Shown here: positions 11,024-21,119 of the stretch, piece after piece
How the letters are laid out: each line of letters begins with the position of its first letter
Numbering within the stretch: the first letter of the stretch is position 1
From: Zygnema cylindricum
Taxonomy: Eukaryota > Streptophyta > Zygnematophyceae > Zygnematales > Zygnemataceae
Reading direction: 5' to 3'
Assembly (NCBI GenBank): GCA_037447655.1
Contig: JBBHKE010003180.1
Coordinates: forward strand, 62,001-126,000
Length of the DNA: 64,000 nucleotides
Made by a program: the position numbers and the translations under genes
The notes under the pieces: generated by a model
Databases searched by the model: none
What the model was told of the DNA's origin: nothing
The model's input: only the letters and a program-made list of their open reading frames with translations

Positions 11024-11269
11024 AAAATGGGGTTTCTTCGACATGACGTGGCGATCAGATACAATGCGATCTAACATCACGAACTTGCAATTTGAACTGG
11101 ATGCATACCGCATTATATATGGAATATTCTATGTTTTGTATTACTATACAAACTCCAACGGTTTTTTAAGTCTATATTCTTTTTGGTCTCTTTTCTTGGG
11201 TATATTCCAATAGCCCATCACTTGAACAATCCAAGAGAGTAACAGTATGTCAATAATATTACCATAAAA

Positions 11270-12725
11270 TACAAAACACAAGATTAAGTAGAGGAAAACA
11301 ACACACATAAAAAATACACAAAAGACAGACTATAAAAGACAAGCTATAATACAGAAACGACAAAACACAGAAAGGTCAAACGATAACGACAGAATAGTGA
11401 AACGACAAAATTACATGAAGAACAATATGAATAAAAGAAAGAACACATAAAAGACAACATACATAAAAGACAAGATACATAAAGGACAAAATACATAAAA
11501 GACAATACACAAAATGACAAAATACAGAAAATGACAAACTACATAAAGGACAACCACATAACAGACAAACTACATAAAAGACAAAATACACACAAGACAA
11601 AATACACCAATGATATTACACCAAAGATATAAAGACAAACTACATAAAAGACAAAACGCATAAAAGACAGCATAAAAGACAATACCGAAAAAGAAAACTA
11701 CATAAAAGACAAACAGACAAGATACATAAAGGACAAAATACAGAAAAGACAAAATACATAAAAAGACACAATGCATGATGACAAAATACATAAAAAGACA
11801 AAATACCTAAAAAGACAAAATGCATAAGAGGACAAAATACACAAAATGTAATGCACAATAGACAAACTACATAAAAGATAAACTACATTACATAAAAAGG
11901 CAAGACATGTAAAAGATAAAATAAAAAAAAAGACAAAATAAAAAAGAAAAAATACATAAAAGGACAAAATATATTAAAAAAGAGACTACATAAAAGACAA
12001 ACTGCATAAAAGACAAAATACAAACAACGAGCAAATACAGAAGAGAAAACCAGAAACAAACTAAAAAAAAACTCAGGGGAACAAACTACAAAAACCTGAG
12101 TCCAAAGAAAAAGACGTCAATGAAGTAGAAAAAAACAAAATCAGAAAAAGGCCAAAACAGGAAAGGACAAAACCATAAATACAAGATACATAAAGACAAA
12201 TAATAAAAAACAAAAAGAGAAAAACCTTATATAAAATAAACTTATAAAGACAAACTATGGAAAGAGAAACTGATTAAAACGACAAAGTAATACAAAGATC
12301 AACTACATAAAGACAAAATACATCGGGACAAACTGGGCTCTGAAATCTACAAAAGACAAAATTTAGGAAAGACACCGAAAAGACAAACAGAAAAGACAAT
12401 TTTTGAAAGACAAATACGGAAAAGACAAAGAGCATAAAAGACAAATAGAAAAGACAAACAGAAAAGACAAAACATAAAAGACAATACGGAAAAGACAAAA
12501 TATAGAAAGGACAAAATACGGAAAAGACAAAATGCAAAAAGGACAACACAAAAAGTATATAAACGACAAAATATACAAAAGACAATACAGGAAAGACAAT
12601 ACAGAAAAAAACAATACATAAACGACAAATTACAAAAAAGACATAAAATAAATGTCAAGAAAACAACAGCAAAAAGACAACACGACCACAGAAAAGAAAC
12701 AAAAAAGAAAAAAAAAAGACAAAAT
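11270..12725 (+). repeat. Degenerate ~16-nt minisatellite (GACAAAATACATAAAA type)
   Basis: About 1.45 kb of A-rich plus strand is built from variants of GACAAAATACATAAAA, with GACAAACTACATAAAA and GACAATACGGAAAA subtypes. Units vary between about 11 and 18 nt. The Phe/Cys/Leu-rich open frames on the minus strand are by-products of this composition. Confidence 0.85.
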
Positions 12726-12779
12726 AGGAGAAAAGACCAGCGGGAAAGGACAGATGTCTGTTTTGATCTTTTCCTTGAT

Positions 12780-12990
12780 GGGTTTTTGTTTTTTGATATG
12801 TCAACTTTGTGCATGATGATGTATGATGATTCAGGATGACGGAGGATGATGGAAGATGATGCAGGAGTATGATGCATGAGGATAATGCATAAAGATGGTG
12901 CAATGATGATGATCGTGCATGATGATGCATGATGAAGCAAGATGAAGCAAGTTGATGCAGGTGATGATGATGATGATGATAACGATGATA
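12780..12990 (+). repeat. GAT/GATGATGCA microsatellite
   Basis: Imperfect repeats of GATGATGCATGATGA and GATGAAGCA end in a pure (GAT)n stretch near 12,964-12,990. It directly follows the 16-nt minisatellite. Confidence 0.8.
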
Positions 12991-13044
12991 ATATTTTAGG
13001 GTTATTTACTTATTATTCTTAACATTTATTTATTACTAGGGTAT

Positions 13045-13085
13045 AATAAACCCTAAACCCTCTACTTAAACCTAAACCTTAACCA
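13045..13085 (-). repeat. Plant-telomere-like interstitial motif
   Basis: AAACCCTAAACCCT followed by degenerate CCTAAACC units is the complement of the plant-type TTTAGGG repeat. Only two near-perfect units are present, so it may be coincidental. It overlaps the proposed 3' end of the minus-strand gene. Confidence 0.4.
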
Positions 13086-14537
13086 ACCCGATCAACCCGC
13101 CTCCTCCCTTTGCAGAAGAGGTCAGAGTGGAACCATGCGCCAATCCCTCCTGAGTCAACAACTGGACTCCATCCCAATGAGGCATCGCGGGTTTCACCTA
13201 CAGACGGACAAAACGAGGAAAGAAATTAGTCATTCCATAAATTTACCGTTGCCTGTTTAACACTGCTATACATCATGGAATCATAAGAATAATGGAAACT
13301 TTTTGTTCGGCTTTCAGCAGTTTCAAACACAACACGCCACCTGTCCCTTCTCAGTTGGAACAACCGGAACCCTTCCTTCTCGAGCCACTAAATCCAAAGC
13401 ACGAGTTATACTGCCCTCCATCTGCAATCAACAAAAAAAAGACAAGATGAATTACCACATTCAGAAAAACCATTCACTTTTTTTTCCGCAGAAAACAAAA
13501 GGCCTCTTTGAGAATGTTATTTTCACAACATTCATGTACATAGTTTCATAGAGACCATATGTCAGATTCAAAACCAACTACTCACATTTAGGTCACTCTC
13601 TTCCCTTTGGACTTTTTAAAATGGAGTGAAAAATGAAGGTTCTTGCCTACTAGTTCCAGTTGACCTCCTCCTTCTGAATGCGATGAGTTCCTGTAGAGCT
13701 GTCCTCCTCCTGGGTACACATGGATACTCGGTCGAGGATGGAATTCGCTTTCTGCCAGCGATGGTGACTTTTTTTCAACAATCCTGTCTCCTCATCATAA
13801 GATGAGTCGGTAGATGCGTACCATACCATCAGTTTTAAAGGTGAATGCAATATTGTTTTCAATCTTCAAATCTTCAAAGTCCTAACAAGGAGAAAAGGGG
13901 ATTCAAAGTGAAAAAAAAGGCAAATTGTGGAGGTGGGAGGAGGAGCGGAGGGGAGGAAATTCTTTTGTCTCAAAATAAAAAGGACAAAAAAAAAATGATG
14001 AAACGGAGGAAAAAAAAGGCAATAAGTCATAAAATGATAAATAAGAAAATGAATATAGATATATATATATCTAACAAAATAAAAGAAAATGATAAAAAAA
14101 AAAACGATACAACGGTATGAATCAAAACAATAGACTTGGAGGTAACTCTTGAGTGGTAAAACAACCGAAGAGAAAAATGGGAGAGGAAGGGAGAGGGAGA
14201 GAGCGGGTTAACCTTTCTTCCTCCCTCTTTCTCTTTTAAAAAATGTTTTCAAGGGTTTGAGACAGAGAAAGTGAGAGAGCGATAATACCCTTTAATCCCT
14301 CTCTCTCAGGGACAAGGTTTGGAGACATTTTCATAACTAAATTCTTCAAAGTTTCACGGCATTGAAGCAAATCCCAAACAAAGGATTGCCGAGTCACACC
14401 CATAAAGTTACCTCATCACATGTAAATTTGAGGGAGGGAGGGAGGACGTGCCCCACCTCGGCAAGAGCTGCTGCCGGACCTGCCAGCCTGCCAACGCCAT
14501 TTTTCCAAAGCTCAAGATAAATCAGAAATTGCACTGC
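13072..14537 (-). CDS. Unrecognised intron-containing gene (at least four exons)
   Basis: Joining short open segments with GT/AG borders gives a plausible gene. Exon 1: 14,537-14,412, after AG, ending before GTAACT, 42 codons (reads LELWKNGVGRLAGPAAALAE internally). Exon 2: from 13,881 after a pyrimidine-rich TTGTTAG acceptor, in phase, starting DFEDLKIENNIAFTFKTDG. Exon 3: 13,421-13,341, 27 codons, with a strong TTGATTGCAG acceptor and CAG/GTGGCG donor. Exon 4: 13,197-13,072, 42 codons to TAG, after CTGTAG. Exons 3 and 4 are both phase 0. The exon 2 frame meets two adjacent TGA codons (13,792-13,797); it then continues open with natural-looking protein, or another frame is used through a very short intron. 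The exon 2-3 donor is unclear. I do not recognise the family. Upstream exons could lie beyond 14.6 kb. The peptide is much less biased than its repeat surroundings. Confidence 0.45.
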
Positions 14538-14764
14538 CTATCGCTATTGGTGTTGATAACCCTAATCGGGTAAATCATGACAGTGAGTTAATAACAGTAT
14601 GCAAGGGTGTGGGCTAAAATAGAGCACATCACCCTACACTATTTTTATTATCATTGACACTAATTTACATCGATAAAATGGTGAATGCGGAAATTGAAAT
14701 GTCACATAATAAAAGGAGAAACTAAATTCGAATAGGGCGAGAAATAATAAACTGCCTTTTTTTT

Positions 14765-15252
14765 GAACATCGTTAAATCATCATTTGTCCGATGTTTACT
14801 ATTATTTTTTAATGTCAATTAAACATCGTTTAATCTTCGTTCAATCCTCATTTAATCATTATGTAATTGTCATTTAGTCACTGTTTAAATCGCCGTTTTA
14901 TAGCAGTATCACTGTTTTTTGTAAAAAGTGAAACAAACTGAAATATAAAAAAAAAAAAATCAGGGCACTTGGAGAATTAGGAATTTGGACTTTTGGAATT
15001 TGGGGTTTTTAGGACTTTCGAATTTAGGATTTTAGGGTTTGGGATTTTAGGGTTTTCAGGGTTTAGGTTTTTGACATATTGGGGTTTTGGGGTTTTGGGG
15101 TTTTGGGGTTTTGGGGTTTTGGGGTTTTGGGGTTTTGGGGTTTTGGATTTTTTGAATCATGGAGTTTTGGGTTTTAAGATTTTGGGATTTTGGGATTCTG
15201 GAAATTTGAAATTTCTGGAATTTCTGAGATTTATAGATTTATAAAAAAAATG

Positions 15253-15284
<32 letters not shown>

Positions 15285-15410
15285 AAAAACAAAAAAAAAC
15301 ACCAAAAAAAGAACATCTTACTCCTATCGTTCCCCAAGCCCCCAGTCCTTCTTGTCACGTCACGCTCTCCCCCCTTCCCACGTGCCGCGTGGCACCTCAG
15401 TTTTGTCCTT
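14765..15410 (+). repeat. Dispersed repeat R, copy 1, with (GGGGTTTT)n core
   Basis: Order of parts: a CATCGTTTAATC-rich block (about 14,765-14,900), CGCCGTTTTATAGCAGTATC, a G/T tract containing perfect GGGGTTTT repeats (about 15,078-15,146), a long poly-A, then TTCTTGTCACGTCACGCTCT. The same order recurs at 39,465-40,200. The 83-codon frame through the G/T tract is a composition effect. Confidence 0.75.
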
Positions 15411-15461
15411 TCTGCCATTTCCGAAAAAAACCTTTCCCAAGTGCCGCTGACGTGGCATTTC

Positions 15462-15677
15462 TGCCACGTGGCACTCTCTGGAGCATCGGCGAATCCCCTC
15501 TCACCACCAACTCTCCCCGGAAAATCCGGAACCTGTCAAAAACTGCCACGTGGCATTTTCTGAACCCCGATCTTCCGAAAGTCATCCTGGGGACTTTTGG
15601 GGTTTTTGGGGTTTCTGAGAGTTTCGGGGGGTGCCACGTGGCAGAGGGAGGAGGATCTCCTAGACTGCCACGTGGCA
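15462..15677. promoter_or_regulatory. Cluster of four perfect TGCCACGTGGCA palindromes
   Basis: The 12-bp palindrome occurs at 15,462-15,473, 15,544-15,555, 15,632-15,643 and 15,666-15,677; imperfect versions lie near 15,380 and 15,450. CCACGTGG contains the G-box core CACGTG recognised by plant bZIP and bHLH factors. A fifth perfect copy is at 40,187-40,198, next to the other R repeat. No gene start is obvious nearby, so function is unknown. Confidence 0.6.
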
Positions 15678-16477
15678 GGGAGATTGCTGCCGCCCGTAAG
15701 CTGACAGCTGGCATTCCACCGGGCGGCAAAGGTAGGGCGGAAAACGACAAAACTCGCAAGAAAATGAACCGGAAAAAATTCCGTACTAAAAAGCGAAATG
15801 TGCGTACGGAAAAAAAGAGGAAACAAAATTACATGTGGAAAAAGTAAATGTGGGCAGTGTACGGAAAATGGCTGGGGAGACACAAAAAAAAGGGGGGGGG
15901 GGGGAGAGGGTAGGCGAGGGAGGAGAAGGGGGAGGGGAGATGGTGGTGGAGGGAAAAGGAAAAAAAAAACAAGAGGATAAGAAGTCAAAGAAAGCAAAAA
16001 AAGTGAAAAAGAGAAACAGTGGTACGGAAAAAACAGCAAAGTAAAGTACAGAGTTTTAAATACGATTGTACGACTTTGAAAAAAAAAAAAAAAAAGTTTT
16101 TTTTTTTTCCGTTTGAAAATTTTTCGAACAAAACATTTCGATCGAACGAAAAAAACCAGGCGTGCACGATTCCGTGCGAAGTCAGTCACAATATATGACC
16201 GCACGATAAAATAATTCCGTGCGTAGGCAAAAGATGGTCGCAAATAAAAAAAACCAACACGTACTTTATTCCGTGCCGAGTCAGGTCGCCGTACGGAATA
16301 GTCGCGGACGTGTCGCATGACTTGTCGCACGAATCGTCCGAAGGACTGATCTGGACCGTCCAAATTGTACCATTTTATCGGATCGATTTATGTACGGACA
16401 ATTCAAAATGTGTACGGCTACCAGATTCTCTCGCACGCTTCCCGCCGGCGAGGCCATTTTGGAGCACTCGCGTCCCT
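15678..16477. other. GC-richer stretch with a 13-G run; no gene recognised
   Basis: Overlapping frames occur on both strands (up to 275 codons on the minus strand) but they are Lys/Arg- or Pro/Phe-rich and reflect purine-rich DNA near 15,840-16,010, including 13 G at 15,892-15,904. No domain is recognised. Confidence 0.4.
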
Positions 16478-16495
16478 CCCCCCCCCCCCCCCCCC
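16478..16495 (+). repeat. Poly-C run (18 nt)
   Basis: Eighteen consecutive C residues. Such a run can form G-quadruplex or i-motif structures and is prone to length error. Confidence 0.9.
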
Positions 16496-16549
16496 TCGAT
16501 GCCGGCAGCATATGCGGAAGCACTACGGGGGGTATGGGGAGTATATTCC

Positions 16550-16678
16550 TCTCCTCGAAAGAAGACAAACTGACGAATCGCGTGAGAGTTCACACGCTCG
16601 ACGGACATTTTGGACCAATAGGAGTCGTCGAATATGTCCGCCTAGCAGCCGTCGCAAAGTGTCCGTTATACAGTTATG
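16550..16678 (+). repeat. Dispersed repeat S, left half (interrupted locus)
   Basis: GACAAACTGACGAATCGCGT through ACCAATAGGAGTCGTCGAA and GCCTAGCAGCCGTCGCAAAG to CCGTTATACAG matches 20,405-20,515. The match breaks exactly at the TA where the MITE at 16,681 begins, and the rest of S resumes at 19,222. Confidence 0.7.
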
Positions 16679-16680
16679 TA

Positions 16681-17217
16681 CACCGCGCATCGTTATTAGT
16701 GTCAAAGTTTAAATAGTGTGTTAGTAAATTTACCGTCATTGACGCTAATTAAGAATTTGAAAATTAAAAAAAAAAGGTTTATTCTAATTTCAGTGTAAAC
16801 GCTAATTTGGAACAGCAAAAATGGAAAATTTTCTGTACGATTATATACATTATTATATGTATTCGTACAGAATATAAAAAATCGTACACCGTAGTGAAAT
16901 TTAAATATCCGTACATGTCAGACTTTTTTACATGTCAGACCAATCCTGTTTTTTTAGCGCACGTTCCTATGCCAACGCGTCCGATTTAATTCATTTTTTG
17001 TAAAACTTTCAACTAAAAGGTACATTTATGTACGGTCTGACATCGACCGTACACCACACTATTTACATTTTAATGTACTTTCGTTCTGTACGCTAATTTG
17101 CACGGAACCTCAATTAACGTCAAGGAAAAATTAAAATCACGTATGCTATTTTTGGAAAAAAATCAAAATTTTAAGAACCCAAATTAGTGACATTGACACT
17201 AATAACGATGCGCGGTG
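16681..17217. mobile_element. MITE family C (TA-flanked, 537 bp)
   Basis: TIRs CACCGCGCATCGTTATTAGT and its complement at the right end match over the first 25 bases. TA flanks lie at 16,679-16,680 and 17,218-17,219. The interior has no transposase; it contains several GTAC-rich segments similar in style to family D. The ends are the same terminal family as A, B and D with CGC for GTGA changes. Confidence 0.75.
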
Positions 17218-17219
17218 TA

Positions 17220-17609
17220 GTTAGTCGAAAATTGTTTTGGATTCTTCCCACCCATTTTCGGTCAACAGTTGTTGTACGAAACTCTTCCTCAGTTTCCTTC
17301 CCACCATTTAATTTTTCTACCAATCCCGTTTCCCTTCTTGATCCTACTCCACCGTTTGATTCTCCTCTGTCGTCAAAATTCCTTGTGAGATCGTCGGTTC
17401 GTCTGATTGGTAGAATCTCTCGTCATCGAATCCCACCTGAAATTTTGCGAATCTTGTGGGTTTACCATCAGCACTCCTCTCTCTCTCTCTCTCTCTTCCC
17501 TCTACTCCGTTGTCTCTCTACTGTTTCTATTGGCTGCTTTCCTCCGTTCTGATGCTGATATGTAGCACATCACGGCGAACAATGAAATTAAATCCCTCCT
17601 ATCAGTTCG
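17220..17609. other. Pyrimidine-rich stretch, no gene recognised
   Basis: C/T-rich plus strand with a (CT)n run near 17,476-17,500. A 121-codon frame here is Ser/Pro/Phe-rich and consistent with composition alone. Confidence 0.4.
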
Positions 17610-17968
17610 ATTCTAGGAATTGAAACTAGAAATTGAAATTAGGAATCAAAATTAGGAATCGAAACTAGGAATCGAAATTAGGAATCGAAATTAGGAATCG
17701 AAATCAGGAATCGAAACCAGGAATCAAAATTAGGAAGCGGAATTAGGAATGGAAACTACGAATGGAAATCAGGATTCAAAATCAGGAATCGAAACTAGGA
17801 ATTGAAATTAGGAAGCAGAATTAAGAATCGGAATTAGGAATCAAAATTAGGAATCGAAATTAGGAATCGAACCCAGGAGTCAAAACTAGGAATCCAAATT
17901 AAGAATCGAAATCAGGAATCGAAACTAGGAATCGAAGCCAGGAATAAACTAGGGATCGAAACTAGGAT
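17610..17968 (+). repeat. 13-nt tandem repeat (GGAATCGAAATTA type)
   Basis: About 27 units alternate GGAATCGAAATTA, GGAATCGAAACTA and GGAATCGAAATCA variants with few length changes. The array directly precedes the copia RT relic. Confidence 0.85.
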
Positions 17969-18149
17969 TGCCGTCGAAATGAAGTGTTTCGAATGTTACG
18001 GGAATTTGTCGACAACATAAACAATTCAATGCCAAAACTTGTCGACAAATGCCTTCTACAAAAAGAGTATGTGGACTTTACTGGAACTTATGGCTCTGTC
18101 CGCAACTTCTTATCAATCCATACAATATCGAAATTGTGGTATTTGCTCT

Positions 18150-18545
18150 TTATAATTGAGAAGTTCACCAAATGGATGTCCAACCACTTCTTGTATTGTG
18201 ATCTTGGTCAAGGAATATACCTCGAGCAACCTAAAGGCTACATGAGAGTCATCAGTTTTGCAAGTTCAAAAAATTGTTCTACAGTCGAAAAAAGCGAGTT
18301 TGGAGCAAAACTCTCGATGCTTTATTTACTAGTGAAGAATTGTGTCTTATTGGGAGAGATTGCAATCTCTATTTCCCATGCCGACTGGTTCTACTCTTGT
18401 ATCGATGGTAATGATTGCTGTCTATGTAGATGATCTTCTAGTTGTCGGTTTAACCTTTAGTGAATTTACCGACACAAAATTTATGCTAAGTTGTCATTTT
18501 CAATAATGACAGGTCTTGGTGAAAGTTAAATCTCCCAAGTTAAAA
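18150..18545 (+). pseudogene. Ty1/copia reverse transcriptase relic
   Basis: The frame containing YLEQPKGY (18,212 region) matches the YMxQPxGY motif of copia RTs. In another frame WSKTLDALFTSEELCLIGRD is followed by AVYVDDLLVVG, with the intact YVDD catalytic motif at 18,423-18,434. At least one frameshift lies between them and stops follow soon after. The region between the two motifs (GLKQAPRQW in functional copies) is not readable. Only RT is left; no gag, protease or integrase is adjacent. Confidence 0.65.
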
Positions 18546-18789
18546 AATGTCCGCTTTAGCGAATATAGTTCTGTTGAAACAATCAAAACATTAAAACAAC
18601 TAGAACAACTAAAACAATTAAACCTTAGCCAACGAAATTACATTGAAGATTTGTGAGTTTTCTACAGTTTTCTGACTAATTTTACATTTGTTGCAAGCTC
18701 TTTGAACGCTAATTCCGTCCCGCTTTTTTTATTTTTTATTCTCCATTAGTGTAGTTCATTCTATTTTTTTCTTTATTCTATTAAGGGTT
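18546..18789. other. AT-rich spacer
   Basis: No gene or repeat beyond short A/T runs was recognised between the copia relic and the MITE remnant. Confidence 0.4.
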
Positions 18790-19219
18790 ATTTTCAGTAC
18801 GCTGTCTCTTAAATAGAGTGGTGTACGGTAAATGTCAAACCGTACATAAATTGTACCTTTTTAAGTTAGAAAGTACAGTAAATTAGTTTTAGTAACCGTG
18901 GACGCATGCGAATGTGCGTTCTAAAAAGCAAAAAAAACCAGGTCGTAAAAAATCCCGCTCGCACATATTCGTCCGACAGCCGCGTTTCGACTGTGTGAAT
19001 GTACGATTTGTGTACGATTTGTTATATAATGTACGGAGACCTATATTAGCGTAGGCATGTTTGCGACCGACATTTATTTTTTCAAAGATCCAAATTACCA
19101 TAACCAAACAATTACAATGTATGATTTTTTCCAAAATTTTCAAATTCTTAAATAGCGTACACCACGGTAATTATTTTTATACGCTAAAAAAACTTACACG
19201 CTAATAACGATTGGCGGTG
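18790..19219. mobile_element. MITE family D-like remnant
   Basis: TTAAATAGAGTGGTGTACGG near 18,810 corresponds to the family D interior at 35,840 and 36,430. The right end reads CTAATAACGATTGGCGGTG with TA at 19,220-19,221. The left TIR is not found. This is the right boundary of the material that splits repeat S. Confidence 0.5.
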
Positions 19220-19221
19220 TA

Positions 19222-19390
19222 TAGTATCTGCTGCGACGCGTCGGGATACGTCGCACGCGACTTTCACACTTGCGACTTCGAAAAGTCGTAAGGCGTCGCA
19301 CAACATGTGGAATTGTCGCGAGAAAAAAGCGAAAAAGGGGATGATAAGCGCATGCGTGTTTTTTAGTGTTGTGTATATTGGCCTTTTTTG
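19222..19390 (+). repeat. Dispersed repeat S, right half, with hAT-like left end
   Basis: CTGCGACGCGTCGGGATACG through GTGGAATTGTCGCGAGAAAA and GATAAGCGCATGCGTGTTTT matches 20,525-20,660. It then runs into TAGTGTTGTGTAT, the same hAT-like end that sits at the same place in the 20.66-kb copy. Confidence 0.65.
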
Positions 19391-19480
19391 GAGGTTGCCG
19401 ACAATCTATATATCGGCGCGATACATCGACATCGGTGCTATCGCCAATAAACAACCGATATTGATAACTATCGGCGATAA
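19361..19480 (+). mobile_element. hAT-type MITE, left part
   Basis: TAGTGTTGTGTATATTGGCC begins the element, followed by ATATATCGGCGCGATACATC and TTGATAACTATCGGCGATAA as in the intact copy at 20,661-20,839. The right terminus is lost. Confidence 0.55.
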
Positions 19481-20206
19481 ATGTACGGACCGTACAGCTA
19501 AATGTTCGGCTCGTACACTCAACTGTACTGGCTATTCCCCGGACGCGCCACGGACCCACTTTCCCCCGATTTCGAGAAAAAATCGCGATATTTGCTTGAT
19601 TATTTCTAATTCAAGGGGGTTCTACTTAGGTTCCACGCTCCCATACCCTTCCAAAACGTCCTTTTGACTCTTGTTTTTTTTATAAATGGCAGAAAATGGC
19701 GACAATATGAAAGTTTGTTTGTCAACTCTGCTCATCTGTTCGTCTGGTTTTCAAAAAAGATTGATTTTACAAATTTACAATGAAATTTAATTTTTTCGTT
19801 TCAGTACTTCAGTTTTAGAACTATAAACTATTTTTTTAAAGTTGTCAATGTTTATGTGTTGCGCTATCTGTAATAAACTTCACTTACATAGAATAGGGAA
19901 CAAATTCTTATACGTGGAATGCCACGCTTTATAAAGTCAATAATATAATATAATATATTATAAAGTACTATAGTAGGCGTACTATAATTTTTTAAGTTGT
20001 CGCCAATAAGGAATTCGTTGGTCTCGGACGGATATATCGGAACCGCGTTTTTTCGGTAACCGATATGTACTCTTTTTTGACCCATCGCCGATCGAAAGTC
20101 AAAGCGATATATCGATAAAGGAAATATCGTGACGGTTTACGCATACATTACCATATATGACCCATAACTATCACCAATAATTACGTACTTGAAAACGAAT
20201 GGATTG
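19481..20206. other. No gene recognised
   Basis: AT-rich DNA with scattered CGATATATCG-type palindromes (near 20,030-20,120) that suggest more hAT-MITE debris. Confidence 0.4.
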
Positions 20207-20390
20207 TGAAATATACAGTACGATGACTACAGTATAGTACTGTACAATATAGTACCCCGTGAATCGCTAATAATGTTAATGTTTTTTTTGCCACTTAAAA
20301 CATCTTTTCTCGGTACACAATTGATCCTAATCTAATATAATCCCTTTTTTTGACACGGTGATTCCCCCATCGCCTCTGCTACCATACTAG
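20207..20390 (+). repeat. ~185-bp repeat including MITE A end (partner at 21,774)
   Basis: ATTGTGAAATATACAGTACG, CCCCGTGAATCGCTAATAAT, TTTGCCACTTAAAACATC, CTAATCTAAT and GACACGGTG occur in the same order at 21,774-21,957. Part of it is the left half of MITE family A. Confidence 0.6.
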
Positions 20391-20404
20391 GAGATAAATC
20401 GGCA

Positions 20405-20660
20405 AAGGAAGACAAATCGGCGAATCGTGTGAGAGTCCACACGCTCCTCCGACGAGGACCAATAGGAGTCTTCGAAGCCGTTCGCCTAGCAGCTGCCGCA
20501 AAGGATCCGTTATAATTTATTATCTGGTGCGACTCATGGGATACGTCGCACGCGACTTTCAAGCTTGTGACTTCAAAGAATCGTAGGGCGTCGCACGACA
20601 TGTGGAATTGTCGCGAGAAAAAAGCGAAAAAAGAGAAATGATAAGCGCATGCGTGTTTTT
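20405..20660 (+). repeat. Dispersed repeat S, uninterrupted copy
   Basis: Both halves that are separated at 16,550-16,678 and 19,222-19,360 are contiguous here, joined at CCGTTATAATTTATTATCTG. It serves as an approximate empty-site reference for the insertion at 16,681-19,219. Confidence 0.65.
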
Positions 20661-20839
20661 TAGTGTTGTGTATCGGCAAGGATTTGCCGATAACCGATAT
20701 GGCATTTTTAGGGGTTGCCGATAATCGATATATTGGCACGATATATCGACACCTGTGTTATCGTCGATAAAAAACTGATAACAATAACTATCGGTATCGG
20801 TGTTATCGCGAATTTTTTTTTTGCCGATACATAACACTA
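20661..20839. mobile_element. hAT-type MITE (179 bp, 8-bp target duplication)
   Basis: Ends TAGTGTTGTGTATCGGC and GCCGATACATAACACTA pair with one mismatch in 17. Flanks GTGTTTTT (20,653-20,660) and GTGTTTTC (20,840-20,847) match at 7 of 8 positions, as expected for hAT insertions. The interior is rich in palindromic CGATATATCG-like words and encodes nothing. Confidence 0.75.
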
Positions 20840-20847
20840 GTGTTTTC

Positions 20848-21119
20848 TTTTTTTTCTTTTTTTTCGAGTTTTTCTCTTTTTTTGGAGTTTTTTTTATTTT
20901 CTTTTTCTTTCCCATTTTTAGTGAAATATGTAAACTGAATGTGTAAAGGCAAAAGAAACACTTTAGGGTTTTTATTCCTAGCCCATTCTAGATGAAACAA
21001 AGTGTAAAAAGTGGACTTAAACGTTTAAATGTTTACACATTCTAAACATGTTTTATCTCCATACGGAATTTTTCCATATTTATCCTCAAATTTATGTTTT
21101 TTGTTTTATTACGATAATT
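20848..21119. other. T-rich spacer
   Basis: TTTTC-rich tracts followed by unremarkable AT-rich DNA. No gene was recognised. Confidence 0.4.

Noticed and set aside
11270-12720. CRISPR-like array
   Set aside because: Units are degenerate and contiguous with no unique spacers, and the genome is eukaryotic.
11376-12940. Cys/Leu/Phe-rich minus-strand frames as membrane proteins
   Set aside because: Produced by the A-rich 16-nt minisatellite; no start context or conserved pattern.
14993-15244. Gly/Phe-rich 83-codon frame as a structural protein
   Set aside because: It is the translation of the (GGGGTTTT)n tract.
15397-16363. 120- to 275-codon frames on the minus strand
   Set aside because: They run through G-box repeats, purine tracts and poly-A; no recognisable domain and no splice support.
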